Positions 33,402 through 41,159 of a DNA stretch of 64,000 bases are shown in pieces. Both the position numbers and the translations under genes were made by a program. The DNA comes from Gp6-AA45 sp035652075 (GTDB taxonomy: Bacteria; Acidobacteriota; Vicinamibacteria; Vicinamibacterales; CAVVIG01): the NCBI GenBank assembly GCA_035652075.1, contig DASREL010000116.1, forward strand, positions 1 to 64,000, in the 5' to 3' direction. How positions within the stretch are numbered: position 1 is the first letter of the stretch; each line of letters opens with the position of its first letter. Below the pieces are notes generated by a model, which ran no database searches, was not told the DNA's origin, and saw nothing but the letters and a program-made list of their open reading frames with translations.

Positions 33402-35212
33402 AGACCACCCTGCTCCTTTTTGTCCTAACGCTCTTCTCCGTCGGCCTGGCATCACAGGAACCGACGCGCGTCGCCCCGCGACGCGAGGCGACGATGCGGC
33501 CGGAAATCGTGGGCCAGCAAGGGATCGTTGCCGGCGGCCGCCACTACTCCGTGGCCGCGGGGACCCGGATCATGCAGCAGGGCGGCAACGCGATCGACGC
33601 CGGCGTCGCCACAGTCTTCGCGGCATCCGTCGTCGAAATCTCGCATTTCGGCTTCGGCGGCGAAGTGCCGACGATGATCTACGACGCAAAGACGAAGCAG
33701 GTCATCGTCATCAACGGACAAGGACCGGCGCCGAAAGCGGCGACGCCCGCGCTCTTCAAAGACAAAGGCAAGGTCGACGCAAACGGTCCGCTCGGCGCCA
33801 CGTTGCCCGCGGTGATGGACGCGATGGCCATCGCTCTCGAGAACTACGGCACGATGCAGCTCGATCAGGTGATGGCGCCGGCGATCGAACTCGCCGACGG
33901 CTTCCCGATGTACGGGTACCTCCACGACTTCCTCGTCAGCAACAAAACGGCGACGACCGCGTATACATGGGGGCATCTCTACTACCCGAACGGTCACATC
34001 GCCGATGTCGGCGAGATCTTTCGTCAGCCGAATCTCGCGAAGACGCTGCGCACGATCGTCGCAGCCGAAAAGGCGGAGTTCGATAAATCACACGACCGCA
34101 AAGCCGGAATCCGCGCGGGCCGCGACGCCTTCTACAAGGGAGACATCGCTCGCAAGATTGCCGCCGCGGACAAAGCGGAAGGCGGCGTCTTCACCTACGA
34201 CGATCTCGCGAACTTCCACGGCTCGATCGAGAAGCCGACGACGACGTCGTTTCATGGATACCAGCTCTACAAAGCCGGACCGTGGGATCAGGGACCGGTC
34301 CTGCTCGAGACGCTGAACATCCTCGAAGGCATCGACTTGAAGACGATGGGTCCGAACTCCGCGGACTACATCCACAACGTGCACGAAGCGATCAAGCTCG
34401 CGTACGACGATCGCAACGCGTACCTCGGCGATCCGGCGTTTGCGAAAGTGCCGCTCACGGGGCTCCTGTCGAAGGAGTACGCCGCCGAACGGCGCAAGCT
34501 GATCACGGCCAAAGCATTTCTCGATCATCGGCCCGGCGATCCGTTTGCGTTCGATCCCGACGTCAAGGCGCCGGCGGTCCGCTACGTGCCGCACTCGCAG
34601 GGACAAAAAGCCGCGAACACCAATGGCGACACGACGTGCGTCGACGTCGTCGACAAGGACGGCAACCTGTTCAGCGCGACGCCGAGCTCCGGGTGGCTTC
34701 TGGGCGGCGCGTTCATCGCCGGCGATACCGGCGTGCCGCTGTCGAACCGCATGCAGGTGTTCGATCTCGATCCCGCCAGCCCGAACGTGCTCGTCGGCGG
34801 CAAGCGGCCGCGCACGACGCTGACGCCGACGATCGTGTTGAAGGACGGCAAGCCGTTCCTCGCCATCAGCACGCCCGGCGGCGACAGTCAGGATCAGCAG
34901 GTGCTGAACGTGCTGTTGAACATGATGGTGTTCGACATGGACGTCCAGCAGGCGATCGAGCAGCCGCGCATCAACTCGGATCATCCGCACAGCTCGTTCG
35001 ACAATCACGAGAGCGTTCCCGGTCAGCTCGAAGTCGAAAATCGGATTCCCGCGAAGGTGCTCGACGAGTTGCGCGCGCGCGGCCACAAACTGCACGTCAT
35101 CGGCGGCTACGCGATGAGCACCGGCGTGGTCGCCGTCGGCGTCAATCCGAAGACGGGAACGCTGCGCGGCGGCGCCGATCCCCGGCGCGAACGCTACGTG
35201 TTTGGTTGGTAG
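33398..35212 (+). CDS. ggt: Gamma-glutamyltransferase, periplasmic
   Basis: A 604-aa Ntn-hydrolase proenzyme with a signal peptide (1-19). The autocleavage/nucleophile site is NGDTTCVDVVD with Thr412 as the probable new N terminus of the small subunit (usually TTH; here TTC). Substrate features such as PSSGWLLGG and GGKRPRTTLTPTIV are intact. It breaks the gamma-glutamyl bond of glutathione and related peptides. The ATG overlaps the TGA of the methyltransferase (ATGA), so translation should be coupled, and full ggt expression may then depend on readthrough of the two upstream UGA codons. Confidence 0.94.
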   Translation: MKTTLLLFVLTLFSVGLASQEPTRVAPRREATMRPEIVGQQGIVAGGRHYSVAAGTRIMQQGGNAIDAGVATVFAASVVEISHFGFGGEVPTMIYDAKTKQVIVINGQGPAPKAATPALFKDKGKVDANGPLGATLPAVMDAMAIALENYGTMQLDQVMAPAIELADGFPMYGYLHDFLVSNKTATTAYTWGHLYYPNGHIADVGEIFRQPNLAKTLRTIVAAEKAEFDKSHDRKAGIRAGRDAFYKGDIARKIAAADKAEGGVFTYDDLANFHGSIEKPTTTSFHGYQLYKAGPWDQGPVLLETLNILEGIDLKTMGPNSADYIHNVHEAIKLAYDDRNAYLGDPAFAKVPLTGLLSKEYAAERRKLITAKAFLDHRPGDPFAFDPDVKAPAVRYVPHSQGQKAANTNGDTTCVDVVDKDGNLFSATPSSGWLLGGAFIAGDTGVPLSNRMQVFDLDPASPNVLVGGKRPRTTLTPTIVLKDGKPFLAISTPGGDSQDQQVLNVLLNMMVFDMDVQQAIEQPRINSDHPHSSFDNHESVPGQLEVENRIPAKVLDELRARGHKLHVIGGYAMSTGVVAVGVNPKTGTLRGGADPRRERYVFGW

Positions 35213-35385
35213 GGTGCTTGGAGTGCCTACGGTGCCTGGCGGGTGCCTTGGTTGCAAAGGGCTCAGAGTCACACTGAGCACCGATGTGTGATGCGCTGAC
35301 CGCCATCGAGCGGAGAGCCAGCCAATCAGGCACGTTAGGTACCCTAGGCACCCTAGGCACCCTAGCCACCCTAGGCACCTTTAGA
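35213..35385. repeat. Inverted arms of a 9-nt repeat (GGTGCCTxx / AGGCACCCT) between convergent genes
   Basis: About four GGTGCCT-like words follow the ggt stop (35214-35256). After about 75 nt of unique sequence, about five AGGCACCCT-like words at 9-nt spacing run to the response-regulator stop, whose TAG is the CCTAGG of the repeat. The same word, in frame, recurs in the sigma factor gene at 36066-36160. Confidence 0.8.
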
Positions 35386-35742
35386 AGAACACAGCCGCCT
35401 GACGGTCTTGATGACGTCCGAGAAACTCGCCGGCTTTTCGAAGACCGCGGCCGCCTCGAGATCCTGCGGACCCGACCACGCATCGACGCCGCTGACGACA
35501 ATCACGGGAATGTGCGCGATCGCCGGATCGCTGCGCTGCGCGGCGCGAAACGCCCATCCGTCCATCTCGGGCATGCGCAAATCGAGCAGGATCACGCTCG
35601 CTTCCCCACCGCTCTGCAGGTACGCGAGCGCCTCACGACCGTTGGCTGCGGAGACCGGCGCGAAGCCTTCGAGTTTCAGGAACTTCGCCATCAGCCGGAC
35701 GAGATCCGGATCATCGTCGATGATGAGAACGGTCGGCTGCAT
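35371..35742 (-). CDS. Single-domain response regulator
   Basis: A 123-aa CheY-like receiver with no output domain. Acidic residues in IIDDDPD, the phosphorylated Asp in VILLDLRMPEMDGW (about residue 54), Ser in VVSGVD and Lys in FEKPASF are all present. It may act as a phosphate carrier for a hybrid kinase. The C terminus SSKGA and the stop come from the adjoining AGGCACC repeat. The divergent neighbour is the ECF sigma gene about 58 nt away. Confidence 0.9.
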   Translation of the reverse strand: MQPTVLIIDDDPDLVRLMAKFLKLEGFAPVSAANGREALAYLQSGGEASVILLDLRMPEMDGWAFRAAQRSDPAIAHIPVIVVSGVDAWSGPQDLEAAAVFEKPASFSDVIKTVRRLCSSKGA

Positions 35743-35800
35743 GTGGTGAATCGATTGTAGGCCGCGTAACCTTTGCCCTGTTAGTCCGTTTATCCCTGTG

Positions 35801-36364
35801 ATGGACGACGAGCGCGCCCTCGTTGAGGCAGCGCAGCAGGACCCATCGCGCTTTGCCGAGTTGTACGAACGGCATTTCGAACGTGTCTACGCGTTCGTGG
35901 TCCGTCGTGTGCGCAATCGCGCGACCGCGGAAGACGTGACGTCCGACGTCTTTCACAAAGCGCTCGCCAACATCGGACGCTTCGAATGGCGCGGCGCGCC
36001 GTTCGGCGCGTGGTTGATCAGAATCGCCGCCAACTGCGTCGCCGATCGGATGCAGCTCGCGTCGCGTGAAGCACCTGTGGCACCGGAGGCACTCGAGGCA
36101 CTCCAGGCACCTCAGGCACCTCAGGCACCCGAGGCACCCTACGCAGCCGAGGCACTCGACGCGTTCGAGGATGAGGCGCGCCTGTTTCGGTTCGTCGACG
36201 AACTGCCGGCCGACCAACGCACGGTCATCACCGAGCGCTTCGCCCACGAGCGAAGCATCAAAGACGTGGCGGCGCAGTTGCGGAAGTCGGAAGGCGCGAT
36301 CAAACAACTGCAGTTGCGTGCGCTGCGCACGTTGCGCCAACGAATGGAGGGCGGCCATGTCTGA
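35801..36364 (+). CDS. ECF-type RNA polymerase sigma factor with repeat-encoded linker
   Basis: 187 aa from ATG 35801 (a GTG lies directly before it). Region 2 is at about 15-85 (FAELYERHFERVYAFVVRRV, AEDVTSDVFHKAL, WLIRIAANCVADRM) and region 4 at about 130-185 (LPADQRTVITERFAHERSIKDVA, SEGAIKQLQLRALRTLRQ). Between them residues 90-119 are APEALEALQAPQAP-like, encoded by 9-nt repeats related to those at 35213-35385. ECF linkers vary, so function is probably kept. The stop overlaps the start of the glyoxalase-fold partner by 8 nt. Confidence 0.92.
   Translation: MDDERALVEAAQQDPSRFAELYERHFERVYAFVVRRVRNRATAEDVTSDVFHKALANIGRFEWRGAPFGAWLIRIAANCVADRMQLASREAPVAPEALEALQAPQAPQAPEAPYAAEALDAFEDEARLFRFVDELPADQRTVITERFAHERSIKDVAAQLRKSEGAIKQLQLRALRTLRQRMEGGHV
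36066..36160. repeat. In-frame 9-nt repeat in the sigma-factor linker
   Basis: About nine GGCACCTCA/GGCACTCGA-type units at 9-nt spacing, so three codons each (AP-x / EAL). The word is that of the intergenic arms at 35213-35385. Confidence 0.8.
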
Positions 36365-37229
36365 TCGTGCGTGGACGCTGAAACGGCTCGAGCAGACGCT
36401 CCAGACGATGCCGCGACCGGAATTCCGTGCGCGGCTGAAAGCAGAATTGGAGAAACCGATGACAACCGCAACAGACAGTCGGGTCAGCGTCACCGCATAT
36501 CTCGTCGTGCCGGATGCGCCGGCGTTGATCGAGTTCGTGAAAGACGTGTTCGGCGCGAGCGAGAACCTGCCGCGGCACGTCGGGTCGGGCGGCGGTGTGC
36601 ACGCCGAAGTGGTGATCGGCGACACGCTCGTGATGATTGGCGGCGGCGGACCGGGATTGTCCTGGCGTGGCGAGTCGACGCCGGCGGCGCTGCACGTCTA
36701 CGTGCCCGACATCGATGCCGCGTATGCGCGCGCGATCCGCGCGGGTGCGGCATCGATCGATGCGCCAAAGGACCACGAATACGGTGAACGGGGCGCGAGC
36801 CTGAAAGATGCGTTCGGCAACATGTGGTACGTGGCGACGGCGAAGGGACCGCACTTCATCCCGTCCGGCATGCACGCGGTCAATCCGTCGCTGCATCCGG
36901 TCCGGTCGGAACCGCTGCTCGCGTTCATGGAGCGCGCGCTCGGCGCGACCGACATCGTCAAGCACGCGTCGCCGGACGGTGTTATCCGGTACGCGCGCGC
37001 GCGGATCGGCGAAACGGTCATCGAGTTGGGTGACGCGCACGGTCCATATCAGCCGATGGCGACGACGTTCTTCGTCAACGTGCCGGATTCGGATGCCGCG
37101 TACCACAAGGGTGTCGAGGCGGGCGCACAACCGCAGGTCGAGCCGGTGGACCAGCCTTACGGACGCGCCTCGGCCGTTCGCGATCCGTTCGGAAATGTCT
37201 GGTATTTCGTATCGCCCCGAAACGCGTAG
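36357..37229 (+). CDS. Two-domain VOC (glyoxalase-fold) protein with sigma-associated N terminus
   Basis: 290 aa from ATG 36357, overlapping the sigma gene stop by 8 nt. Residues 1-35 (TLKRLEQTLQTMPRPEFRARLKAELEKP) resemble the helical start of proteins encoded beside ECF sigma factors and could contact the sigma. Two VOC domains follow: about 42-158 (SVTAYLVVPDAPALIEFVKDVFGA to DAFGNMWYVA) and about 172-285 (LLAFMERALGATDIV to DPFGNVWYFVS). VOC domains often bind a metal and a small ligand. I infer a ligand-sensing regulator of the sigma rather than an enzyme; this is not established. Confidence 0.78.
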   Translation: MSDRAWTLKRLEQTLQTMPRPEFRARLKAELEKPMTTATDSRVSVTAYLVVPDAPALIEFVKDVFGASENLPRHVGSGGGVHAEVVIGDTLVMIGGGGPGLSWRGESTPAALHVYVPDIDAAYARAIRAGAASIDAPKDHEYGERGASLKDAFGNMWYVATAKGPHFIPSGMHAVNPSLHPVRSEPLLAFMERALGATDIVKHASPDGVIRYARARIGETVIELGDAHGPYQPMATTFFVNVPDSDAAYHKGVEAGAQPQVEPVDQPYGRASAVRDPFGNVWYFVSPRNA

Positions 37230-37334
37230 ACAAACCATGACAAATCAAGCAATTCGGCGCCTCGCACACGCATATAGATAAGTCGTCTTGGACCCTTTTC
37301 CGGGTGTAAAATTTCCCCGAGAAAGGAGCCTCTC

Positions 37335-38720
37335 ATGATCTGTCGCTCGCTCCCGATTGGTGTTCTCGCCCTCGGGGCGTCTGTCGCGATGTCCGGGCTT
37401 GCGATCGCCGCCGACACCGCGAAACCGGTGACGTTTTCCAAAGACGTCGCGCCGATTCTCCAGGCCAAATGTCAGGAGTGCCATCAGCCGAATTCGATCG
37501 CGCCGATGTCGCTCATCACGTATCAGGACGCGCGTCCGTGGGCCCGCTCGATCAAAGAGCGCGTCGCCACGCGTCAGATGCCGCCGTGGCACATCGACAA
37601 AACGGTCGGCGTCCAGAAATTCAAGAACGACATGTCGCTGACCGACGAACAGATCGACACGATCGTTCGCTGGGTCGACGCCGGCTCGCCGCAGGGCGAT
37701 CCGAAGGACATGCCGCCGCCCAAGCCGCTTGTGACCGACAACGAGTGGAAAGCGGTGCGCGACGGATTCGGTCCACCCGATCTCGTCGTGAAGTCGCCGG
37801 ATTACACGATGCCGGCCGAACACCAGGACGTGTGGTTCCGTCCGACCTCCGAGATCCCGCTGAACGAGCCTCGCTGGGTGAAGCTCGTCGAGATTCGGCC
37901 GACGAATCTCAAGGCGCGCAAGATCGTCCATCACTCGATCGCGTATCTCGTGCTGAACAACGATCCGGAGGCCGTCAACACTGGCACCGCGAACGGGCCG
38001 GGACGGTTCGACGCCGACGATTTGGTGAACCGCCGCCCGCAGTTGATGGAATGGGCGATCGGCAAAGGCTACGACCTCTATCGTCCGGGCACCGGCAAGC
38101 TGCTCGTGCCGGGCGAGAAGATCTCGTGGGATCAGCACATCCACGCTGTCGGCGAAGAGATCACGGGCGGATCGGAAATCGGCATCTGGTTCTACAAGAA
38201 GGGCGAAGAGCCGAAGCACCGCAGCTACTTGATCGGCTTCACCGGCATCGACCGCACGAAGATGCTCGACATCCCGCCGAACTCGATGGCGATGACCGAG
38301 GGCTTCACGGTCCTCAAGGAAAACACGCTCATCGAGAACTTCCAGCCGCATTTCCACCTGCGCGGCAAGGCGATGGAAGTCGAAGCGATTCTGCCGGACG
38401 GCGCACGTCAGGTGATCAGCTACGTCGGCAACTTCAACTTCAACTGGATGACGAATTACATCTACGACGACGACGCGGCGCCGCTGCTGCCGAAGGGCAC
38501 GGTCATCCACGTCACGGCGTGGTATGACAACACCAAAGGCAACAAGAACAACCCCGATCCGGATCAGTGGGTCGGCTACGGCGATCGCACGGTCGACGAG
38601 ATGGCGCATGCCTGGATGAACGTCACGTACTTCAATGACGCCGAATTCAAGCAGCTCCAGGCCGAGCGCAAGGCGAAGATGGCGAAAGCCACCAACAACG
38701 ACAACGAGAAGCAACAGTGA
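37335..38720 (+). CDS. Cytochrome c / copper type II ascorbate-dependent monooxygenase (PHM-like) fusion
   Basis: 461 aa with signal peptide (1-26) and strong AAAGGAG site. A cytochrome c domain comes first, with heme motif C46QECH50. The rest looks like the two-domain PHM/DBM copper monooxygenase fold: His199-His200 (IVHHSIAYL), His268/His270 (QHIHAVG), His339-x-His341 (QPHFHLRG) and Met423 (DEMAHAW) match the CuH histidine pair, the CuM HxH pair and the CuM methionine. In PHM these bind two coppers that hydroxylate the alpha carbon of C-terminal glycine; here the fused heme probably supplies electrons. The substrate is unknown. Confidence 0.82.
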   Translation: MICRSLPIGVLALGASVAMSGLAIAADTAKPVTFSKDVAPILQAKCQECHQPNSIAPMSLITYQDARPWARSIKERVATRQMPPWHIDKTVGVQKFKNDMSLTDEQIDTIVRWVDAGSPQGDPKDMPPPKPLVTDNEWKAVRDGFGPPDLVVKSPDYTMPAEHQDVWFRPTSEIPLNEPRWVKLVEIRPTNLKARKIVHHSIAYLVLNNDPEAVNTGTANGPGRFDADDLVNRRPQLMEWAIGKGYDLYRPGTGKLLVPGEKISWDQHIHAVGEEITGGSEIGIWFYKKGEEPKHRSYLIGFTGIDRTKMLDIPPNSMAMTEGFTVLKENTLIENFQPHFHLRGKAMEVEAILPDGARQVISYVGNFNFNWMTNYIYDDDAAPLLPKGTVIHVTAWYDNTKGNKNNPDPDQWVGYGDRTVDEMAHAWMNVTYFNDAEFKQLQAERKAKMAKATNNDNEKQQ

Positions 38721-39580
38721 ACCGACTCGGGCTCCTTTGCGCCGCCAGCATCCTTGCTGGCGGCGTTTTTGTTTCCGCCCAGAAGATCGCGATCCCCGAA
38801 CCTCGCCGCGGCTCCGGTGACAGCGTCACCGGTGCGTTCGAGGGCTGGTACTACAACCAGGATGGGAGCCGCGCGTTCTTGGTGGGCTACTACAATCGGA
38901 ATTCGCGGCAGGAAATCGACATTCCGATCGGTCCCAACAACCACATCGATCCCGGCGGTCCAGACATGGGACAGCCGACGCACTTTCTGACCGGCCGCCA
39001 GTGGGGCATGTTTACCGTTCCGGCGCCGAAGGATTTCAAGCCGGAAGACAAATACGTCTGGACGCTCACGGCGAACGGCCAGACCACGTCGATCCCGCTC
39101 CATCTGCTTGCGGATTACGTGATGGCGCCGTTCAGCGAAATCGCGGCGAACAACACCCCGCCCGTGATTCGTTTCGAACAGACCGGCAAGACGATCCAGG
39201 GACCGCTCGCGCAACTGGCCACGGCGGCGACGCGCACCGCCACCGTCGGCACACCGTTGACGTTGCCGGTCTTCGTCACCGACGACGCGAAGTACGCGAG
39301 CGGCACAGGCACGGGTCCGCCGGCCAATCGCCCGCCGGTGTCCCTGCGCTGGTCGAAATATCGCGGACCGGGCGACGTCAAGTTCGACAAACCGCGGCCC
39401 GAGGTCGATAAGCTGCAGGCCGGCGAAGGCGCATTCAATGGCCGCGCGTCGACGACGGCGACGTTCTCTGAACCGGGCGACTACGTCCTGCACCTCACCG
39501 CGAACGACTACTCCGGCGATGGCGGCGGCGGCTTCGGTTGCTGCTGGACGACGGCGCTCGTCAAAGTCTCTGTTAAGTAA
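38717..39580 (+). CDS. Secreted protein of unknown function, coupled to the copper monooxygenase
   Basis: 287 aa from GTG 38717, which overlaps the stop of the monooxygenase gene (GTGA), so translation is coupled. Signal peptide 1-21. The mature sequence is strand-rich: GAFEGWYYNQDGSRAFLVGYYNRN, LTGRQWGMFTVPAPKDF, and a C-terminal Ig-like region (ATFSEPGDYVLHLTANDYSGD) with two adjacent Cys in GFGCCWTT. I do not recognise a catalytic site. By position it may be a structural or copper-handling partner. The signal-peptide codons contain a terminator-like hairpin. Confidence 0.75.
   Translation: MNRLGLLCAASILAGGVFVSAQKIAIPEPRRGSGDSVTGAFEGWYYNQDGSRAFLVGYYNRNSRQEIDIPIGPNNHIDPGGPDMGQPTHFLTGRQWGMFTVPAPKDFKPEDKYVWTLTANGQTTSIPLHLLADYVMAPFSEIAANNTPPVIRFEQTGKTIQGPLAQLATAATRTATVGTPLTLPVFVTDDAKYASGTGTGPPANRPPVSLRWSKYRGPGDVKFDKPRPEVDKLQAGEGAFNGRASTTATFSEPGDYVLHLTANDYSGDGGGGFGCCWTTALVKVSVK
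38741..38769 (+). terminator. Terminator-like hairpin inside the signal-peptide codons
   Basis: GCCGCCAGCA (38741-38750) and TGCTGGCGGC (38755-38764) are perfect 10-bp arms around TCCT, followed by GTTTTTG. This is the form of a rho-independent terminator, but lies 24 nt inside the second cistron of the monooxygenase operon. Confidence 0.5.
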
Positions 39581-41150
39581 GCTCCTTTTCTCGATCCTGG
39601 CCGAGGCGCTCGTGCTCGGCCAGGCATCATCCCCGCGCGAAATCCCCAAAGTCCCTGCCGAGTTGCTCGAGCGTCCGGTGACGCGCGCCGCCGGCATCGG
39701 TCACGCACACGACGTCGTCGGCACGAAGTCGGCGGCCGCACAGGCGTTTTACGACCAAGGGCTTGCCTACCTGCACTCGTATGTCTGGATTGAGGCGGCA
39801 CGATCGTTTCATCAGGCGCTCCGCGCCGATCCGTCGCTCGCGATCGCGCAGGCGCAGCTCTCGCTCGCCTACACCGAACTGAACGCGCCGCCGGACGCCC
39901 GCGCGGCGCTCGAAAAAGCGCGCGCGTCCGCGGCAAAGGCCAACGCGCACGACCGCCGTCACATCGAGATCCGCGCGCTGCAGATGGCGGCGGAGGAGCA
40001 TGCGCGCGACGCGTCCGCGCTGACTGCGTATCGCGCGGCGCTCGATGACGCGCTGAAAGCCTTTCCACGCGACGTCGAATTCTGGCTGCTGCGTGGGAGC
40101 GCCGAGTCGCCCGACCCGGCGGACCGCGGACAAGGCAGCGTCGCAACGTCGATTCGCTTCTACGACAAGGCGCGCGCGCTCGCGCCTGCCGACGATGCCC
40201 CGCTGCACTTTCTGACGCACGCCTACGAAAACAGCCGCCGCATCGACGAGGCGTCGACGTTGAGCGCGGCCTACGAGAAGCTGGCGCCGAACGTCCCGCA
40301 CGCGCATCACATGCGCGGCCACATCCTGCTCGAACGACGACGCGTTGTGGAGGCGGTCGCGGCATTCGAGATTGCCGATCGCGTCGAGCGTGAATATTTG
40401 AGGCGCGAGAAAATCCCGGCCGAATACGAATGGCATCACGAGCACAACCTGGATCTGCTCGGAGCGTCCTACGCGTCTCTCGGCCGGATGGATGATGCTG
40501 AAAGAGTTCTGAAGGAAGCGTTCGGGCTGCCGACCGCGCTCGCCGTCCAGGCGTTCAACAAGCGGAACTACCCGGCACTGCTGACGGCACGCGGGCGCGT
40601 GGACGAGGCGCGCGCGGCGGCGGCGGTGCTGATCGCTCACCCGTCCGCCTTCGCGCGTGTCGCCGGGCGCATCGAGGATGGCCGCGCGTTGATGGCGGCG
40701 CATCGCCTGCGTGAGTCGGCAGACGCAGTCAACGCCGCGCTGCGCGAAATGCAGGCTGCTCCCGTCGTCGCCGGCTTCGCGTCGATTCCGTTCGCGCTCG
40801 TGCAGGGCGAATATTTCGTTCGCGCGAGTCAGCGCGCCAGAGGCGAACCGATGATCCGGCAAGCCGTTCAGAAACTACGAACGCTGACCGGTCCCGATGC
40901 GCAAATGGACACGGTCTTCACGCTCGATGCGTTGACGAAGGCGATGCGCGATGCGGGGGATTCGGAGCTGGCGGAGTGGCTGGCGGAACAGCTAAGAGAG
41001 GTTCAAAGGGTTCAAGAGGTTCAAAGGGTTCAAGAGGTTCAGGAGGTTCAGGAGGTTCAAGAGGTTCAGAAGGTTCGAGAGGTTCAGAACCCCTTGAACC
41101 TCTTGAACCCTTTGAACCTCTTGAACCCTTTGAACCTCCTGGCCCCTTGA
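39519..41150 (+). CDS. TPR-repeat secreted protein with repeat-encoded C terminus
   Basis: About 543 aa if started at ATG 39519, which overlaps the preceding gene by 62 nt in another frame; no better start is visible, and the basic-hydrophobic stretch RRRSSKSLLSKLLFSILAEALVLGQ then makes a signal peptide. From about 60 on, several TPR-like helix pairs are seen (AFYDQGLAYLHSYVWIEAARSF, YEKLAPNVPHAHHMRGHILLE, YASLGRMDDAERVLKEAFG). The final 48 residues are low-complexity VQEVQ then LNLLNP units, encoded by a GGTTCAAGA repeat and its inverted copy. The core protein probably ended at about AEWLAEQL. Confidence 0.75.
   Translation: MAAAASVAAGRRRSSKSLLSKLLFSILAEALVLGQASSPREIPKVPAELLERPVTRAAGIGHAHDVVGTKSAAAQAFYDQGLAYLHSYVWIEAARSFHQALRADPSLAIAQAQLSLAYTELNAPPDARAALEKARASAAKANAHDRRHIEIRALQMAAEEHARDASALTAYRAALDDALKAFPRDVEFWLLRGSAESPDPADRGQGSVATSIRFYDKARALAPADDAPLHFLTHAYENSRRIDEASTLSAAYEKLAPNVPHAHHMRGHILLERRRVVEAVAAFEIADRVEREYLRREKIPAEYEWHHEHNLDLLGASYASLGRMDDAERVLKEAFGLPTALAVQAFNKRNYPALLTARGRVDEARAAAAVLIAHPSAFARVAGRIEDGRALMAAHRLRESADAVNAALREMQAAPVVAGFASIPFALVQGEYFVRASQRARGEPMIRQAVQKLRTLTGPDAQMDTVFTLDALTKAMRDAGDSELAEWLAEQLREVQRVQEVQRVQEVQEVQEVQEVQKVREVQNPLNLLNPLNLLNPLNLLAP
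39596..39624 (+). repeat. 10-bp inverted repeat in the TPR-protein signal peptide
   Basis: CCTGGCCGAG and CTCGGCCAGG pair perfectly around a 9-nt loop. No T run follows, so a terminator is unlikely. Confidence 0.4.
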
Positions 41151-41158
41151 ACCTCTCG
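40998..41158. repeat. Inverted arms of a 9-nt GGTTCAAGA repeat between convergent genes
   Basis: About ten GGTTCAAGA/GGTTCAAAG units at 9-nt spacing are followed by about seven CTTGAACCC/TTTGAACCT units, able to form one long hairpin. It is still open reading frame for the TPR protein because the period is a multiple of 3; its TGA stop is in the last units, 9 nt before the TonB receptor stop. The same word fills 55930-56122. Confidence 0.9.
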
Positions 41159-41159
41159 T

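Noticed and set aside
35143..35501. Minus-strand frame through the AGGCACC repeat (VPRVPRVPN)
   Set aside because: It exists because the repeat is a multiple of 3 and overlaps the ggt end and the regulator end; no domain or signal.
37285..37315. Sigma-70 promoter (TTGGAC, TAAAAT) before the copper monooxygenase
   Set aside because: The spacing is about 13 nt, too short for a standard promoter.
37245..38714. Long open frames antisense to strong genes (also 4061-5848, 12032-13102, 57745-58959)
   Set aside because: They mirror well-supported genes, are Arg/Asp/His-rich without recognisable domains, and are expected from GC-rich third codon positions.
40998..41158. CRISPR array
   Set aside because: The unit is 9 nt with no unique spacers and both orientations are present.
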